Origin: Litoditis marina
Taxonomy: Eukaryota; Nematoda; Chromadorea; Rhabditida; Rhabditidae
Reading direction: 5' to 3'
Assembly (NCBI GenBank): GCA_964036275.1
Contig: OZ038435.1
Location: 30,113,521-30,177,520, forward strand
DNA length: 64,000 bases
Below the pieces are notes generated by a model that saw nothing but the letters and a program-made list of their open reading frames with translations, did not search any database and had not been told where the DNA came from. Position numbers and translations under genes: made by a program. Positions 10,421 to 27,402 of the stretch are shown here, in pieces. The number at the start of each line of letters is the position of its first letter. The stretch's first letter is position 1.

Positions 10421-11584
10421 GTCTGTCCAACATGGATAGTCGCACTTGAGAGGGCACTTGAGAGCCGCTTGTTAACAGACTATCTGGGTCCGACTATTGC
10501 TCTTTCCGGTTACAAATCCCTCATTTCACACCAAAACAAGACTAAAGTAGCTCCTTGACTGTCTGGAACTGGTTTTGTTCACTGTTCACGCTTTTCAACT
10601 TCTTTTCTCAGGTTGTTTTTTGTACGACCTTCTATGATTATTTTCCCAGCTCAGATTTTATTGGGTTCTGACCATTTTGAAAAGCGCCGCATATTTCCGA
10701 ACAGTACACTACTTCAAAATACCTCGGCATATTCAATAAATAACAGTTACTATCCGTATTTTTGTATGATAACTAAATATATCTATTTTCTATCCTCCTG
10801 CAACTATCTCGCTGACCCTTTTTCCTTATGGGATCAGGAAGATCGAGAAGTTCCTGTTTTGGTTTTATGTGAGAGGATATTGGGTTACCTGACGGTTCAA
10901 GTTTCACTGCGAGGTGCTTGAGCAATCTCGCGCGTGTCTGTACTGTCTGGAATTTACTTAGATAATTAAAGGTTTTCGAAAACATCTCAACTATTTTCAT
11001 CGGAAATAACTGTAATGGTAAATGTTTATTTATCAAATTTTACTGGAACATAGTCATTGACAGTGAGAAATGGAAGTTTGCTTGAGCCATTTCGCAGGAA
11101 TTCACTGTTATAATTCAAGCTTTTCGAGAATATCTGGACAGTTTTCGCTGTAGAAGTTTACTAATTTTACTGAAACATGGATACTTTGAGTAATAGGTTG
11201 GAAGTTACGATCTGTTCGTGACATTTGAAATTGTCAAAAAATCTTGCGATTTCTGAGCCTGTACACTTATCGAAGCATGTCTGAATTGAGGGTGGATTTT
11301 TTTCGAAAAACAATTATCAGCATTTTTAGACTTGGAAATGACAATGACTCATATTTTCGCTCTACTACAGTGTTTTCGCCCAAGGTTACAAGGGAAGGCA
11401 CATGGGCAAATTTGGATGTTTAAATTTCTTCAATTGTCGCTGGATCTAAATTGTATTTTTTCATACTATTTTATTTTTTCCATAATTCAACAATGTACGA
11501 TTTAGATTCAAATTATTGCGTCGTTGTGGACTCAGCTTTTCTTGTTTATTTCACAGCTGTCCTCTCACATACGTGGTGAATTTT

Positions 11585-11589
<5 letters not shown>

Positions 11590-11622
<33 letters not shown>
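11590..11622. repeat. (TC)n microsatellite
   Basis: Uninterrupted TC run on the + strand, followed by a C-rich stretch. Confidence 0.9.
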
Positions 11623-11626
<4 letters not shown>

Positions 11627-11881
11627 TTCCCCCTCTCCCACTCCCCCCCCCCTCCAAACATCAACATCCCTGCCATCCCCCATGTCCAGTCTTCACCTTG
11701 ACTCACCCATCTATATTTGCACTTCCAAGCTAGCAAAAACCCCTAAACCGCTTTAGCTCCTAGCCGCAGTCTTCTATCTATTTCATATACTTTCTCGTGC
11801 AAATCTAGGAAGCTCGGGGGATCGGGCTGAATCTTTATGAGTTCTTGTAATTTGCTGTGTTTATAGTTTGATCGGTATGTA

Positions 11882-12117
11882 TATAGTCTGTTTCACGAAA
11901 CAATAGCCCTCTACAGTTAGATAATAAAACTTACAAGTGAATTTATCATATTCTGTAGTTGTTGTACATAGTTTAAACTTTGTGATTTCGTTTTCCACTT
12001 TGGGTACTACAAGCATACAAAACAGTGAATCTTGAATTCTGTTTGTTGATTAGATAAATGCGTTTGAATTTTCGAAAGATTACTGTAGAAAGTCATCGAT
12101 TGGTGAAACGAACTATA
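11882..12117. mobile_element. MITE, TATAGT family, copy 2 (236 bp, inverted relative to copy 1)
   Basis: Reads as the reverse complement of 3190-3425, with the same length and the same internal words (TTCCACTTTGGGTACTACAAG, CATACAAAACAGTGAATCTTG). It is the most similar pair of the four copies. Confidence 0.85.
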
Positions 12118-13732
12118 CCAGTCTCGCTATTTTTCACAATCGCTGAGCAGACTACAACTGAAATATGGTCACTTTATCTAGAGTGTGACCACATCTGAGT
12201 TGTACTTCGATTTTCGTATAGATCATAGTTTACGAGTGGAACACAGGTGACCAAACTACAAACACCAGCTGGTCAGAAACATGTACTGTTTCAGCCAGTC
12301 AATCCTAGATAATATCTAGGATAACTTACATTTTTATATCATGGAATGTAAGTTTCTAACTTTTCAGCTAGTAGATTTGCATTTACACAAATTCTTTGAA
12401 AATCTTTTAAGAGCTTCACAATTTTTCGAGTTTGTTATGTCTGTCGCGTCCCAAAACTGTTAGTTAGTAAGACATATTTTGGTTGAATCACCAAACTGCA
12501 CGAAATTATACAAATATTGCGATGTGAAAACGATGAATGACTTGTATAACCAAGCAACTATCTAAATTCACGGAAAAAAAGTCTCATTTAAATCATTTTG
12601 GTTTGTTTTCATCGTTACGAATCGTAAAATTTGGTTCAATGCGTTTAACATTTTTGTAAAGCTATAACCTTACCATTCGTCAGTTCATTTGTGGATGTTT
12701 TGCCAACCAACGAAACAAATTGACTTCTCAAACATGCAGTATCATTTGTACTCTGATATTAACGTGGATTTGTCGAATTCAAGAAAATGCCTACAATTCT
12801 ATACTAAACTGTGGCCATTCAATTTGAGACATTTTGCGCGCCTCCAATAAAGAATGTTGTCATGGCATCGTGTGTATGTGCTTATGCCGTTCGCTCGCCT
12901 TGTTTACGTGTCCGGCGTTTACGAGAAAAGCTTGTCCTGGGTTTACAGGAATATCTTATTTTTATTCGCAAGGTTTCATTATGAAGGCTGTATATCGCAA
13001 AGGTAAGCCATTAATATACTATTCAAGGCAATACAACGCAAAAAGGTCGTGAACTACCAGCATTCATGTAGTTCGTTGCACATATCCACTAGTCACTTGG
13101 TTTTGAAGCTATTCACTTTGTTTGCTTTTACATTGTTCGAGCCGCAGAGTCAGTTTACTGTTCTTTGATCACTCTGGGAAATATACAATTTAGTTTCCTC
13201 TCTAAATCTCGAGAAGAGCTTTAGTTCCTATCTCTTCCTATCTCTTTGTTCTCATGCATTTCTCTGTCTGTCTCTATTTCTCTCCCACCCTCTCTCTCTC
13301 TTTCCTTCTATCTCTCCCTCTACTCTCTCTATACCTATTATTCCTCCCCCCCCCCACAGTTAGGGTCACCAGACGTGGTATTAAGCCTCCTTTACATATA
13401 TAGCACTAGAATTTGTTCATTTTTGTTCATAATTTTTTGTACATTATTATTATTATTATTTCCCATGTCTACTTATATATCATATTCAAATACACATGAC
13501 GTGATAACTGTTAATCGGACCCTCCCTTGTTTTTATCAGTACTCAGCTATCTTTCTAACTACCATCCAACCAGTATTGATTCGTTTCACGACAAGATTAT
13601 TCACAAACTTACAAGCTGTTTTTAGTTTTTGGCTATTCGAAAGCTAAACACGGTCACCCAAAACCGCATTCATTTGAAATTGCTGAAGTGATGTTTCATT
13701 CGGAAACGTTTGCTGAGCATCCCGCTTTTTTC

Positions 13733-13736
<4 letters not shown>

Positions 13737-13786
<50 letters not shown>

Positions 13787-13797
13787 TTTCTCTCTCT
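13737..13797. repeat. (TC)n microsatellite
   Basis: TC run on the + strand; a looser pyrimidine tract lies at 13240-13350. Confidence 0.9.
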
Positions 13798-14663
13798 CTT
13801 TCTATCTTTACTTCCACACTATCGTTTTTGTCTCTCACCTTTTCGTCGCCTCCTCTTTCTCTTTCTCTCTCTCGTAAGCTTCCTTCTCACATTGCCTGCA
13901 CTCCATCTTCAATGCTTTTCTGCATTTTAGAAATAAGGCAGTCAAATGCACATGTAATACTCACCCCGATGGTTTTTTGAATATAGGAGTTTTCACGTTG
14001 AATAACTATACTTACCCCACCCCCGTGATTCACGAAAACCATACTCTTTTCCAAAGAAAAAGTTGATAATGCCATTTAGTGTTCCTCGAAAAAGTGCGGG
14101 GCGACCCCATCGAAAGTGCGTGGCTGTGCCCCCTATTATAATGGTTTATTCTCTCTCGCTCGATCCGTCTGCTTATATAATCCGGTTACATCTATCTCGA
14201 TATCTCTTTTCATATGCGTCGTTTTATAAATCGATTTCACCCTGTTTTTCGATCCATTCCAAGTATCTTCTGGATTATAAGATTTATTCAAAAAGTTTTC
14301 TTTATAAAAAAGTGAAAGTTTTTTTCTGGGAGATTACAGAAGTATTTTTAACCAGTAGAAGAGGCATACAATACGTTTTCTCTTCTACTCATTGTCTGGA
14401 ATTTGGAAACTTGATCACTATAACAATGTTTTTCTAATCGGGGTCAATACGCCTGGTAATATGTGCCACTAAACCTTGACTATTTGTGTTTTCAGTTTTT
14501 AACTAGTTCTACAACGGATTATACTGTCTAGCTGATTTTATTGATGAACTTCCTAAAAAAGGTTTGTATTCACTTTAGTAAGGTTTAATCAGCGCGATCT
14601 CGCGTGTTGGTGGTATGTAGTTTTTATTCACTGTTTTTATTCCATGCTCGATTCCTGCTATCT

Positions 14664-14833
14664 ATGCAAATCAAACTACAACTTTTGCTTATTGTGCAAA
14701 TCAAACTACAACTTTTGCTTATTGTGCAAATCAACCTACAACTTTTGCTTATTGTGCAAATCAAACTACAACTTTTGTTTACTGTGCACATCAAACTACA
14801 ACATTTGCTTATTGTGCACATCGAACTACAAAT
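14664..14833. repeat. 30-bp tandem array carrying the ATCAAACTACAA motif
   Basis: Six units with exact 30-base period; TCAAACTACA (or a one-base variant) begins at 14671, 14701, 14731, 14761, 14791 and 14821. Each unit reads ATCAAACTACAAC then TTTGCTTATTGTGCA. The array is built from the same core word that is dispersed through the window as a spaced palindrome. Confidence 0.95.
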
Positions 14834-15005
14834 CTAGTGTGTGTTCCCGCTATAGTTCTTGTGTCAAATTGCGCTTCATTTCCAACCAGCGTTCGTTGAG
14901 ACCATTGATGTGTTGTGACGAGAAACAGCTGTCCATCCACTGAAACCTAATGGAGGGGAAAATCAACCCCAACTATAGGGACAGAAGAAATCTGAGTTGT
15001 AGTTT

Positions 15006-15078
15006 GTTTGTAGTTCAGTCTAGCAACACAGCAATGTCCTCGAATGTTGCCCGAAACGCACTGGATAAAACTACAAAT
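15006..15078. repeat. ATCAAACTACAA spaced palindrome, degenerate copy
   Basis: Left arm GTTTGTAGTTCAGTCT at 15006; right arm GGATAAAACTACAAAT at 15063. The offset of 57 bases is that of the better copies. Confidence 0.5.
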
Positions 15079-16685
15079 TTAGCAGAACGAGATAATATGA
15101 TCTTGTAGGCCTACTTTTGCCTATATGTACTCAAGTAACAAGTACTCCTCCTATTTCCAACGACTAAGAAAGAGTGGTCTTTTTCACGTGTTAGATAACT
15201 GAGGAAGTCGACAAAATTCAAAAACTATTAGGTTTATGCAAATCAAGTTACATGCAAATTAAAAACTGAAATGACCTGATTTTTCATGAGTGTCATTTTC
15301 TGACGAACAGTCTGACTTTCGAATAAAAACTGAGTGAACATAGAGAAAACATAGTATTTTCAATTTTTTGATGTTTGTCATTTTTCTAGCTTCATTTCTA
15401 TTCATGCATTTACGTGTCTGGCGGCTTTTCAACTGCCAACACACTGCCTGCAGCTGGCCAAATATTAGAGACAGCCTCCTCCATGATATTACTTTATCCC
15501 CGGAATATGGCTATCGTTTACAGAAATAATAATGGTTTCTTCAGTTTATAATTATACTTTTAGCTCTTTTGAAACAGAACATTTTCCGTTAAAGTTAGAT
15601 TGGAGGTAATATAATATCGACAGGTCAAAATTTAAGACCCGTTTCGCTTTTTCTATGATATTACTTTCATCACGAAATAATGCCCTCGTTCATAGAAATA
15701 ATAGCTATTTTTTAGGTAAGGACTCATTTCACCGTTTCCAAGTACGCAGAACTCTGTGAATACAAGTTTTTTTTTTCGTTTGATTTAACGTTCAAGTTAT
15801 CTTACAAAGGTGTCTCCATTGATCTTCTTCAATGCACATTCTCAATAACTCTCCGCCTGGGACTGTGACAAAGCTCAAACTTGACCGTAGTCACTTCTAG
15901 TTGTTGCATGTTGTTGTGCACTCGTGTAACTCATATAACTCTGTTCCACGTTTTTATGCCAAATCATCACTCGTTATCGTTGGTAATACTGCATGTCTGG
16001 ATCAGCCATTCTCTCACGGATTTTGGCAGAAAACAATTGATTTGGTCGTTTACAATTCTGCAAAACACCACGTTATAATGAGTGCGGTCGGCCGCGAATT
16101 ATTCCTTTAAATCTTTTGCACCATTTGTTGTCGGACTCTATACATGTAACATAGGGTTTATCTTATCTTTGTTGTATTAGTGTGATCTGCGACTTTGTTC
16201 GTTACTTCATGGAATCGTCCGTTTTTATTGAAATCGGTATTTCGAACTTGCCCAATTTCAATAATAGTCGCATTTACTGTTCAAAACCTTACTTACTACC
16301 CCAGTTTCATGGTTTGATTTCTCAAATAGAATACCCGATTTTCAATAAGATTTTGAGGACAACAAAGTCTCCCCCCTTATGATCTGCATACATAGTGTAG
16401 ATGATCTATACGACTAGAGTACCTAGCCATCAAACTAAAATCTGAGCAAACACAGTAGCTCAGATTAACATTGAGTTATATTAGGGAAATAAAGCTATTT
16501 TGAAATAATTTTAAATGAGGTGGTTTTTAGAATCTTTAACTTAAATTCGCATATACCTTTCTAGCCTCTGCTTCTTCGAAACACCCCCTGCTGTGACTTT
16601 CTGTATCATCTACAGTACATCATCTGTCTTTTCGAAGAAAACCTGATACGGTGGTCCTGATTTCTGCTGTGTTCCAGATGTGTAT

Positions 16686-21588
<4,903 letters not shown>

Positions 21589-22425
21589 GTACGGTACCTC
21601 TCCTTCCGTGGTTTCCTGGCGGTTCCCTTTACAACGAGCCGTCGCATATTCCATTATCGCGGGTGAATCGCATTGATTTTGTGTGTGTGTTTCTCTACAT
21701 GACCGCCTTGCATCTCAGCCTACAATTGTAAAACCGTGTGGCAAACAGTCGTAGACGTAGTGCCGCACGGTTTGTATTTATGCATTTTTACGGGGTACAA
21801 TATAGTTTTATACATGGTAATCCGCCTTTTTAAAACCGTGTAGTTTCATCATACCCTAAGTATTAGGGAGTAGTGGTCACACAATCTGAAGAAACAGTTT
21901 TTAAAGTGTACAGAGTACAGAAATAGATTGCTTACATTTGCAGGTATTATTGCTAGTATTTGTATCATTTTTGCGATATCTGCGTTTTCCAAATTAGAAC
22001 TATGTAACCACAGTGATAGTTTTAGTATGTAGTTTGATCTTTCTGACCACCTTTCCCTAATCCTAAGAACCTAGCTCTAGAAGTCGATCATTTTCAGCCA
22101 AGTATGTGATATTGCCCCTATAACACGTGTCTTTTTTAAATGTCACAGTTTAAATTATTCATAGTTCAAACGATAGCTTCAGTTAGTCCGTTTATATACA
22201 CTCATCAACGCCGTTTTAGCTCATTAACATATTCTAGTCAAGCATATAGTTGTATCGTTGGGTATTAGCTACAGTCTTACTGTGGCTCCATGTTTCTCTG
22301 TGTTCACGTATGACCAGTAACATTTCATTGAACGTGTCGAACTATAGGTTTTCCGGGCTTCAATTTGGTGAAAAATATAAATTGTTGTTATAATGTGCTT
22401 TAAGCTATTGTTTTCGCAACGTGGG

Positions 22426-22431
22426 AATAAA
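22426..22431 (+). promoter_or_regulatory. Poly(A) signal of C1GALT1
   Basis: AATAAA about 840 bases after the stop codon is the first clear signal in the 3' flank. A second A-rich candidate lies near 22594. Confidence 0.4.
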
Positions 22432-23021
22432 TGTCGAAATTATTGTCCATCATTTTCAAATGAATGTGAAAAAACCCACAAAAGTGGTTATGCGTCCTGA
22501 CAAGTTCAAAAGTTCTTGTAACACACATTATTTGTTGTATAGAATTTTTCCTTAATTTGAGAAGAATCACTGTATACCTCTTGACACTTTCAAAATAAAA
22601 AATCGCTTGAGAAAGAAAATTAGTTGGGTGGTCTGATTGGATATTAGATACAGTCTCAAGTTTATTTCATTAGCTGAAAAGGAACTATAATATAATCATG
22701 GCGTACTGGGAGTCTGTACGTTGAAATGAATCAAAGTATGTAGTATACTGCTGTCTCTTTTTGAGAAATGCCGGTTCACTATGAATCAGTTTTGATTGTT
22801 GACCAATATTTTTCTGCAGCAAGTGATAACAAAACAGGCGACCAGTTGTATCATTCGGACATCGATTTGGTATTGTGCATGTAGAGAATATTAGTTTATG
22901 TGTGTCTTTCTCCTTTTCTCTCTCTCTCTCTTTTCTTTCCTCTTTTTTTGTCTTCGCCTTTTTCCAAAATTTGCGAGTAGTTCTCATTGAATGATGTCGT
23001 ACTTTACTTCTTGTATAGAGA

Positions 23022-26000
23022 ATGGCCAGTATCGGTGTAGACCTGGGAACTACCTCAATAAAGATTTGTGTAGTGGATCGAGGGTTAGTTTAATCATCAT
23101 TTTTTTGTAGTAAAAACCGTATCGAGTCATCTCTGAATACTACGTCAAAGAAATGACAAACAAACCAGTTTACTAAATGAGTATGCACGCTGTATGTTGC
23201 TCTATGTCACTACGTTTGTAGTGACATAGAGCAACATACAGCACTAGAGTCAACTATGGCGTGTGTTGAGATAAAAGTACAAAGATGATTTGGTTACTCC
23301 CTATATTTATTGATGAACACTACAAAAAATTCAACAAAAAAAATCAAGACAATTCAGGCAATGTTCCATTCATTCCAGAGAGATAGTGGCAGAAAGTCAG
23401 GAATGTCATAACGCGAACCTAGAGGGACAGAAAGGAGTTCAAGACGCAGAGAGGATAGTAGAAGTAGCCAGTCGACTAATTCAGGTAATCCAAAAATCGT
23501 ATTTTGTTGAAGCCTAACTCAGAAACAGGTTTCCATTAAAGCTCTTAGAGATGTCAAACTAATTGAACTTTTTTTTTACAATTTGAAAGATATTTTGTTC
23601 AGAATGTTGTAACGTCACTACGGGAAAGTCATAAAATCGTCTGCAAATCGATAAGAATAGCTGGACAGATGCACGGGATTGTGTTTTGGAATGGCAGGAA
23701 AATGGCAAAAGGTTGGTTTGGTTGGGAGTGTTCTATAGGTATCTCTAATGAAGTGAGAAGTCAACCCTGCTGACTTTATATAGAAAAATTTGCGCCTCTT
23801 GCGATCAGTAAACTCCAAAAGCGACAGAGCGGAGGTCAGTGAGATCCCACCACATCTGAGAGAGCTATGACAAATCTCGGGGGACTTCGCTGTGGAAAAT
23901 CTGGTATCAAGTCTTGCGGTAACGAACTCCGGACTATGTACCCCCCTAAGTCCCATATTCTAAAAACGAAACTTCTTCATCTTCCAGCAAAAGTCGAGAA
24001 ATTATATGCATTTATATATATTTTTCTCTCTATTTCTCATTTTTCAAATCAAAATTCAATTTTATCAACTGTAAACCGCAGTTTTGGGTTATTGAAAGCT
24101 CAAAAAGTGGCGCGCGACTTTGATTTGTCAAGCCAGGCCTGAACCGCTAATCCACGCCCCCTTATGTCCCCCTCTAACTACCACAGGCTCTGTCTGAGAG
24201 TCTCTGACCTGAACAACCACTCGTCAAGGCTGCTGTAAACCTGACTTTTCATGTTATTAGGAGTTGTCTGAAGAGGAGAGATGGTAGAGAAGACAACTCA
24301 ATAGATTTTCATGGGATGAACAAATTTCATTAAAAAAACTCGGGAGTTTGATTTTCAGGCGAAATAGAGTGTTCCCCAGTGTACACCTGGATGTATCCGA
24401 ATAAGCCTGGCTTCATGGATAGAGTACCTCGGTGAGTTAAAATCAGCTTTCCTGACCCGAGAGAAATTCTAGAACCATGTTCATAAGGTCTTTACAGATA
24501 TTGACCCAATTTCAGTGTGTTTGCAATGAGACAAATTAGAATATCACCGATCTACGAGGAAAATGCACTGGGAAAGTGGGAACAGAACTCAAACACAAAT
24601 TAAAGGGGGACAGAAAGGAAAGCTAGTTTAGGTACCCCGGGGTACCTAAATATATCGTTGCGCGCGCCAAAACAGGCAAACACGTGTCAACCGTATGCAA
24701 ATTAGGTTCGTTAGTTTGAATTGAAAGTTATACTTATCGGTTTCTTTTGATAAGCTCTTTCATACTAACTTTCCTTTCTGTCCCCCTTTAACGGAGCGCA
24801 GATGCTATCCAGCTACATGTGCGGACTGAATCTTGATCAGTCTCGCAGGCTGTTTGCCCTATCCAAAGAAAGCCAAGCCCAATAGGGTGTAGATCATATA
24901 CAGCTGTGTTTGTAGTTTGATCCAGTGGATTTGCGGTCGAAACCAATAAACTGTGGCGCCCCGAGATCAAACTAAAACGAAGAGTTTTTCACTTTCCATA
25001 AAAACATTTTGTTTATCAGGCCGACTTCCGGCGAAGTGTATCCTGGATACGGTGGTGCCACCTTGTTCGAATTTGCCGCGGAACTGAAGACAGGAAAGTA
25101 CAGTAACCTGGATCGTTGTGGGACCATAATGGACATGTTCGCGTGTTTCCTGACCGGAAAAGAGGATGTTATCATGTCCAGTCAGCTCTCCCCCTGCTGG
25201 GGGTACTGTAGCGGAACGAATTGGGATACTGTATTAGAAGATGCAACCAAGGTGAGACATCTCTCGTGAAACGGTTCTAATAAGAAAACAATATTTCAAA
25301 TCAGAATTAAAACTGTTGACTAATTCAGAGTATCAAAAGAAATCTGAACGACAACTTCTTCAACTATTCATAGTTTGGCTGCTAGTCTCAACCACATAGG
25401 CATATTCTATAATATATTTCCCAAGATTTGTCACTTTTTCAAACTAATTCCCAACACTACGGTCTTGAGACCAGTACCTCTCGTTCTCTTATTTATCACA
25501 GTTCACACTCTAGAATGCGGTGAATCTGCCGACGATTAGCGAATATGACGTCATACTGGGTGAAGTGACGTCACGACTCCGCCCCCTCGAGGGATGTTCG
25601 GTCCGTCAATGTATGGGCGACCTACAGGCATCCGTGAGATCAGTAGAACACCAGTCGGACAGCGAGGCTGCATGTGAGTTTCACTAAAGTGATCAAAAGT
25701 TCGTATTGGGTTTATCTCGATACGTGCCTTTAAGCAATGCGTCAAATTTACATGTTCGTTAGATTGTATTGACACGTGCTCTTTGTAGTTTGATCTCGAA
25801 ACACGACAATGTTTACAAACCTTAAATGAAAAGCAGCGAGTTTAAACTACAAGCGCAGTAGGATAAAGCGCTTTTGGTATGGGATGTGTTAAAATGCTCT
25901 GTGTATTTGATTTTTCTGTATTTGAAATTTTCTCGTTTCTCATGGTATCTTTAGTTATTCGCTGTGTCTTACAGACATCGTCATCGGAACCTCCGCCCAA

Positions 26001-27402
26001 TTGTGTGTCATTCGACCGTCTGCTTCATTGAAGGACTATTCCCCAATTTTGAAGGACTGTCGATCGATGCAGTACCTACCGTACTCCCCCACAACTGTTC
26101 TGATGGCTGCCTGTGCTATGAACGGCGGGAACGCTGTCGACAGTTTTATTCAGGTGACTTCATTCAGGATGAATAATTAAATATAATTAATTAGCAATTA
26201 GTTGAGTCTTATGTGGGACAATTGATTTTCATTGTTGCAAATCCATCGAAAGAACGTTCTAAACGAGCCTTTCGTTTGAGTGTTCCAGTGGAGCCATACG
26301 AAGGTTTCTTCAGTGCAATTCATATACTAAAGTTAGTATTTTGCTCTACCTGGTTTCTCTTCTTTTCAAAAGAATAAGACAGCCGGGTATTTATAACAAC
26401 GGGTCGTTTTATCGTCAGCAATTTTAGTCAGAAAAGTTGATACTCAGTTTCAGCTTATATCCAACTGGAGCAATGAGTTGCATGGAGAGAGTCCCACAAC
26501 TTCTTCTGTCGATGTTTCTCGCATCATGTCGTTGGTGGACGGAGGTAGAGTTCGTTTCGTTCGCACTGAGACTTGCATTGCGCTAAGATTTACGGATGGC
26601 CATATCTTGAAGTACATTAAAACCTTTTTCCTTCAATTTCTCTCTATACTGGGTTTTAATGATCTTGCACAACGAATGTGGGAATGGCACGAACTATATT
26701 GAACCTCAAACATAGGGTGCATCATTAGATCAGACTTCGTGTAATGACGTCATATCGAACACAACCGATGTATTGTTATAATAACTACGGGTGCGTTGAC
26801 CTTTCAACAAAATGAATTACGTTACACGATTTTAAGATTATGATACTGAAGTCCGCGCCACATGTAATTTTATGAACGAGAGGGGATCGGAAGGAGAGGG
26901 TGCAGGAATAAATGGAATGAACAACAACACTTCGGCTATTCAGGTGGAAATACACTTGTAACAATAGTGTTATAGCAGTAAATTAAGAAGTTACACAATG
27001 ATACGGCACGTAAATAAATGGAAGTTTGATCTACACATTAATGAACTGAAAAGATGGGATCATGTACATGTACCTTCAACATAGTTTTGGAGCATCAAAT
27101 TTTGGATCATTATTCAATATTTATTCTTTATAGGCATTCATATTTTTGTACGTTATCAAAACCGGCAATTCCAGGTGATTCGCGCGATTTGTTCCGACGT
27201 GGTTCGCAATCTTTTCTCTTTGTTCCCTCCGGAGTCGCTACACTCTCTCGCCGTTCGCCGTCTCGTTCTCGTTGGCGGGGCAAAGAAGCCGAGATATCTA
27301 CGTGAAATACGTGAAATCTGCAAGCAGTTTGATTTCTCGATCGAAGAGTCGGAAAGAGATACCTCAGCCGCCTACGGAGCAGCTATATTCAAATGTGAAT
27401 AA
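23022..27402 (+). CDS. SHPK: Sedoheptulokinase (FGGY carbohydrate kinase), complete, 10 exons, 448 aa
   Basis: Phosphorylates sedoheptulose to sedoheptulose-7-phosphate, feeding the non-oxidative pentose-phosphate pathway in the cytosol. Exons: 23022-23083, 23379-23484, 23603-23711, 24359-24431, 25020-25251, 25514-25673, 25975-26153, 26454-26544, 26837-26943, 27175-27402. Landmarks are the N-terminal nucleotide-binding signature MASIGVDLGTTSIKICVVDR, IRIAGQMHGIVFWNGRKMAK, PTSGEVYPGYGGATLFE, CGTIMDMFACFLTG, SPCWGYCSGTNWD, CMGDLQASV, GTSAQLCVI, AMNGGNAVDSFIQ, VIRAICSDVVRNLF and RLVLVGGAKKPRYLREIRE ending AAYGAAIF. Each block has its counterpart in human SHPK (478 aa) in the same order. The loop between TWMYPNKPGF and GYGGAT is slightly short. 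The start is the first ATG after an acceptor (TTGTATAG). Intron 4 carries a TTAA-flanked MITE and intron 1 a perfect hairpin. Confidence 0.93.
23189..23242 (+). repeat. Perfect 25-bp stem, 4-base loop hairpin in SHPK intron 1
   Basis: 23189-23213 is the exact reverse complement of 23218-23242, with loop GTTT. The lack of any mismatch implies recent origin. The very short loop argues against a standard pre-microRNA. Confidence 0.9.
24604..24787. mobile_element. TTAA-flanked MITE family A, copy 1 (184 bp)
   Basis: Inverted ends AGGGGGACAGAAAGGAAAG / CTTTCCTTTCTGTCCCCCT (outer bases match; an indel-free arm of about 14-19 bp), flanked on both sides by TTAA (24600-24603 and 24788-24791). An internal palindrome TTTAGGTACCCCGGGGTACC lies near the left end. 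TTAA duplication with G/C-rich termini is the habit of piggyBac-type non-autonomous elements. It lies in SHPK intron 4. Confidence 0.85.
24908..24978. repeat. ATCAAACTACAA spaced palindrome
   Basis: Left arm GTTTGTAGTTTGATCC (24908-24923), right arm GAGATCAAACTAAAAC (24963-24978), offset 55 bases. In SHPK intron 4, just before exon 5. Confidence 0.75.
25781..25853. repeat. ATCAAACTACAA spaced palindrome
   Basis: Left arm CTTTGTAGTTTGATCT (25781-25796), right arm GAGTTTAAACTACAAG (25838-25853), offset 57 bases. In SHPK intron 6. Confidence 0.7.

Larger units (their letters stand above)
7990..16685. other. Long gene-poor interval
   Basis: No convincing exon on either strand. It holds the foldback element, a SINE-like end (9672-9735), a 53-bp tandem array, a MITE copy (11882-12117), TC tracts, a 30-bp tandem array and a spaced palindrome (15006-15078). 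Acceptor TGTTCCAG at about 16677, just before the C1GALT1 start, implies a 5' untranslated exon of that gene somewhere in the right part. Confidence 0.5.

Noticed and set aside
24792..24890. Possible extra SHPK exon between exons 4 and 5 (acceptor GCGCAG before ATGCTATCC)
   Set aside because: Frames compatible with the preceding phase hit stops or give no family match. Direct joining of 24431 to 25020 restores the conserved PTSGEVYPGYGG block at the right spacing; the region flanks a MITE end.
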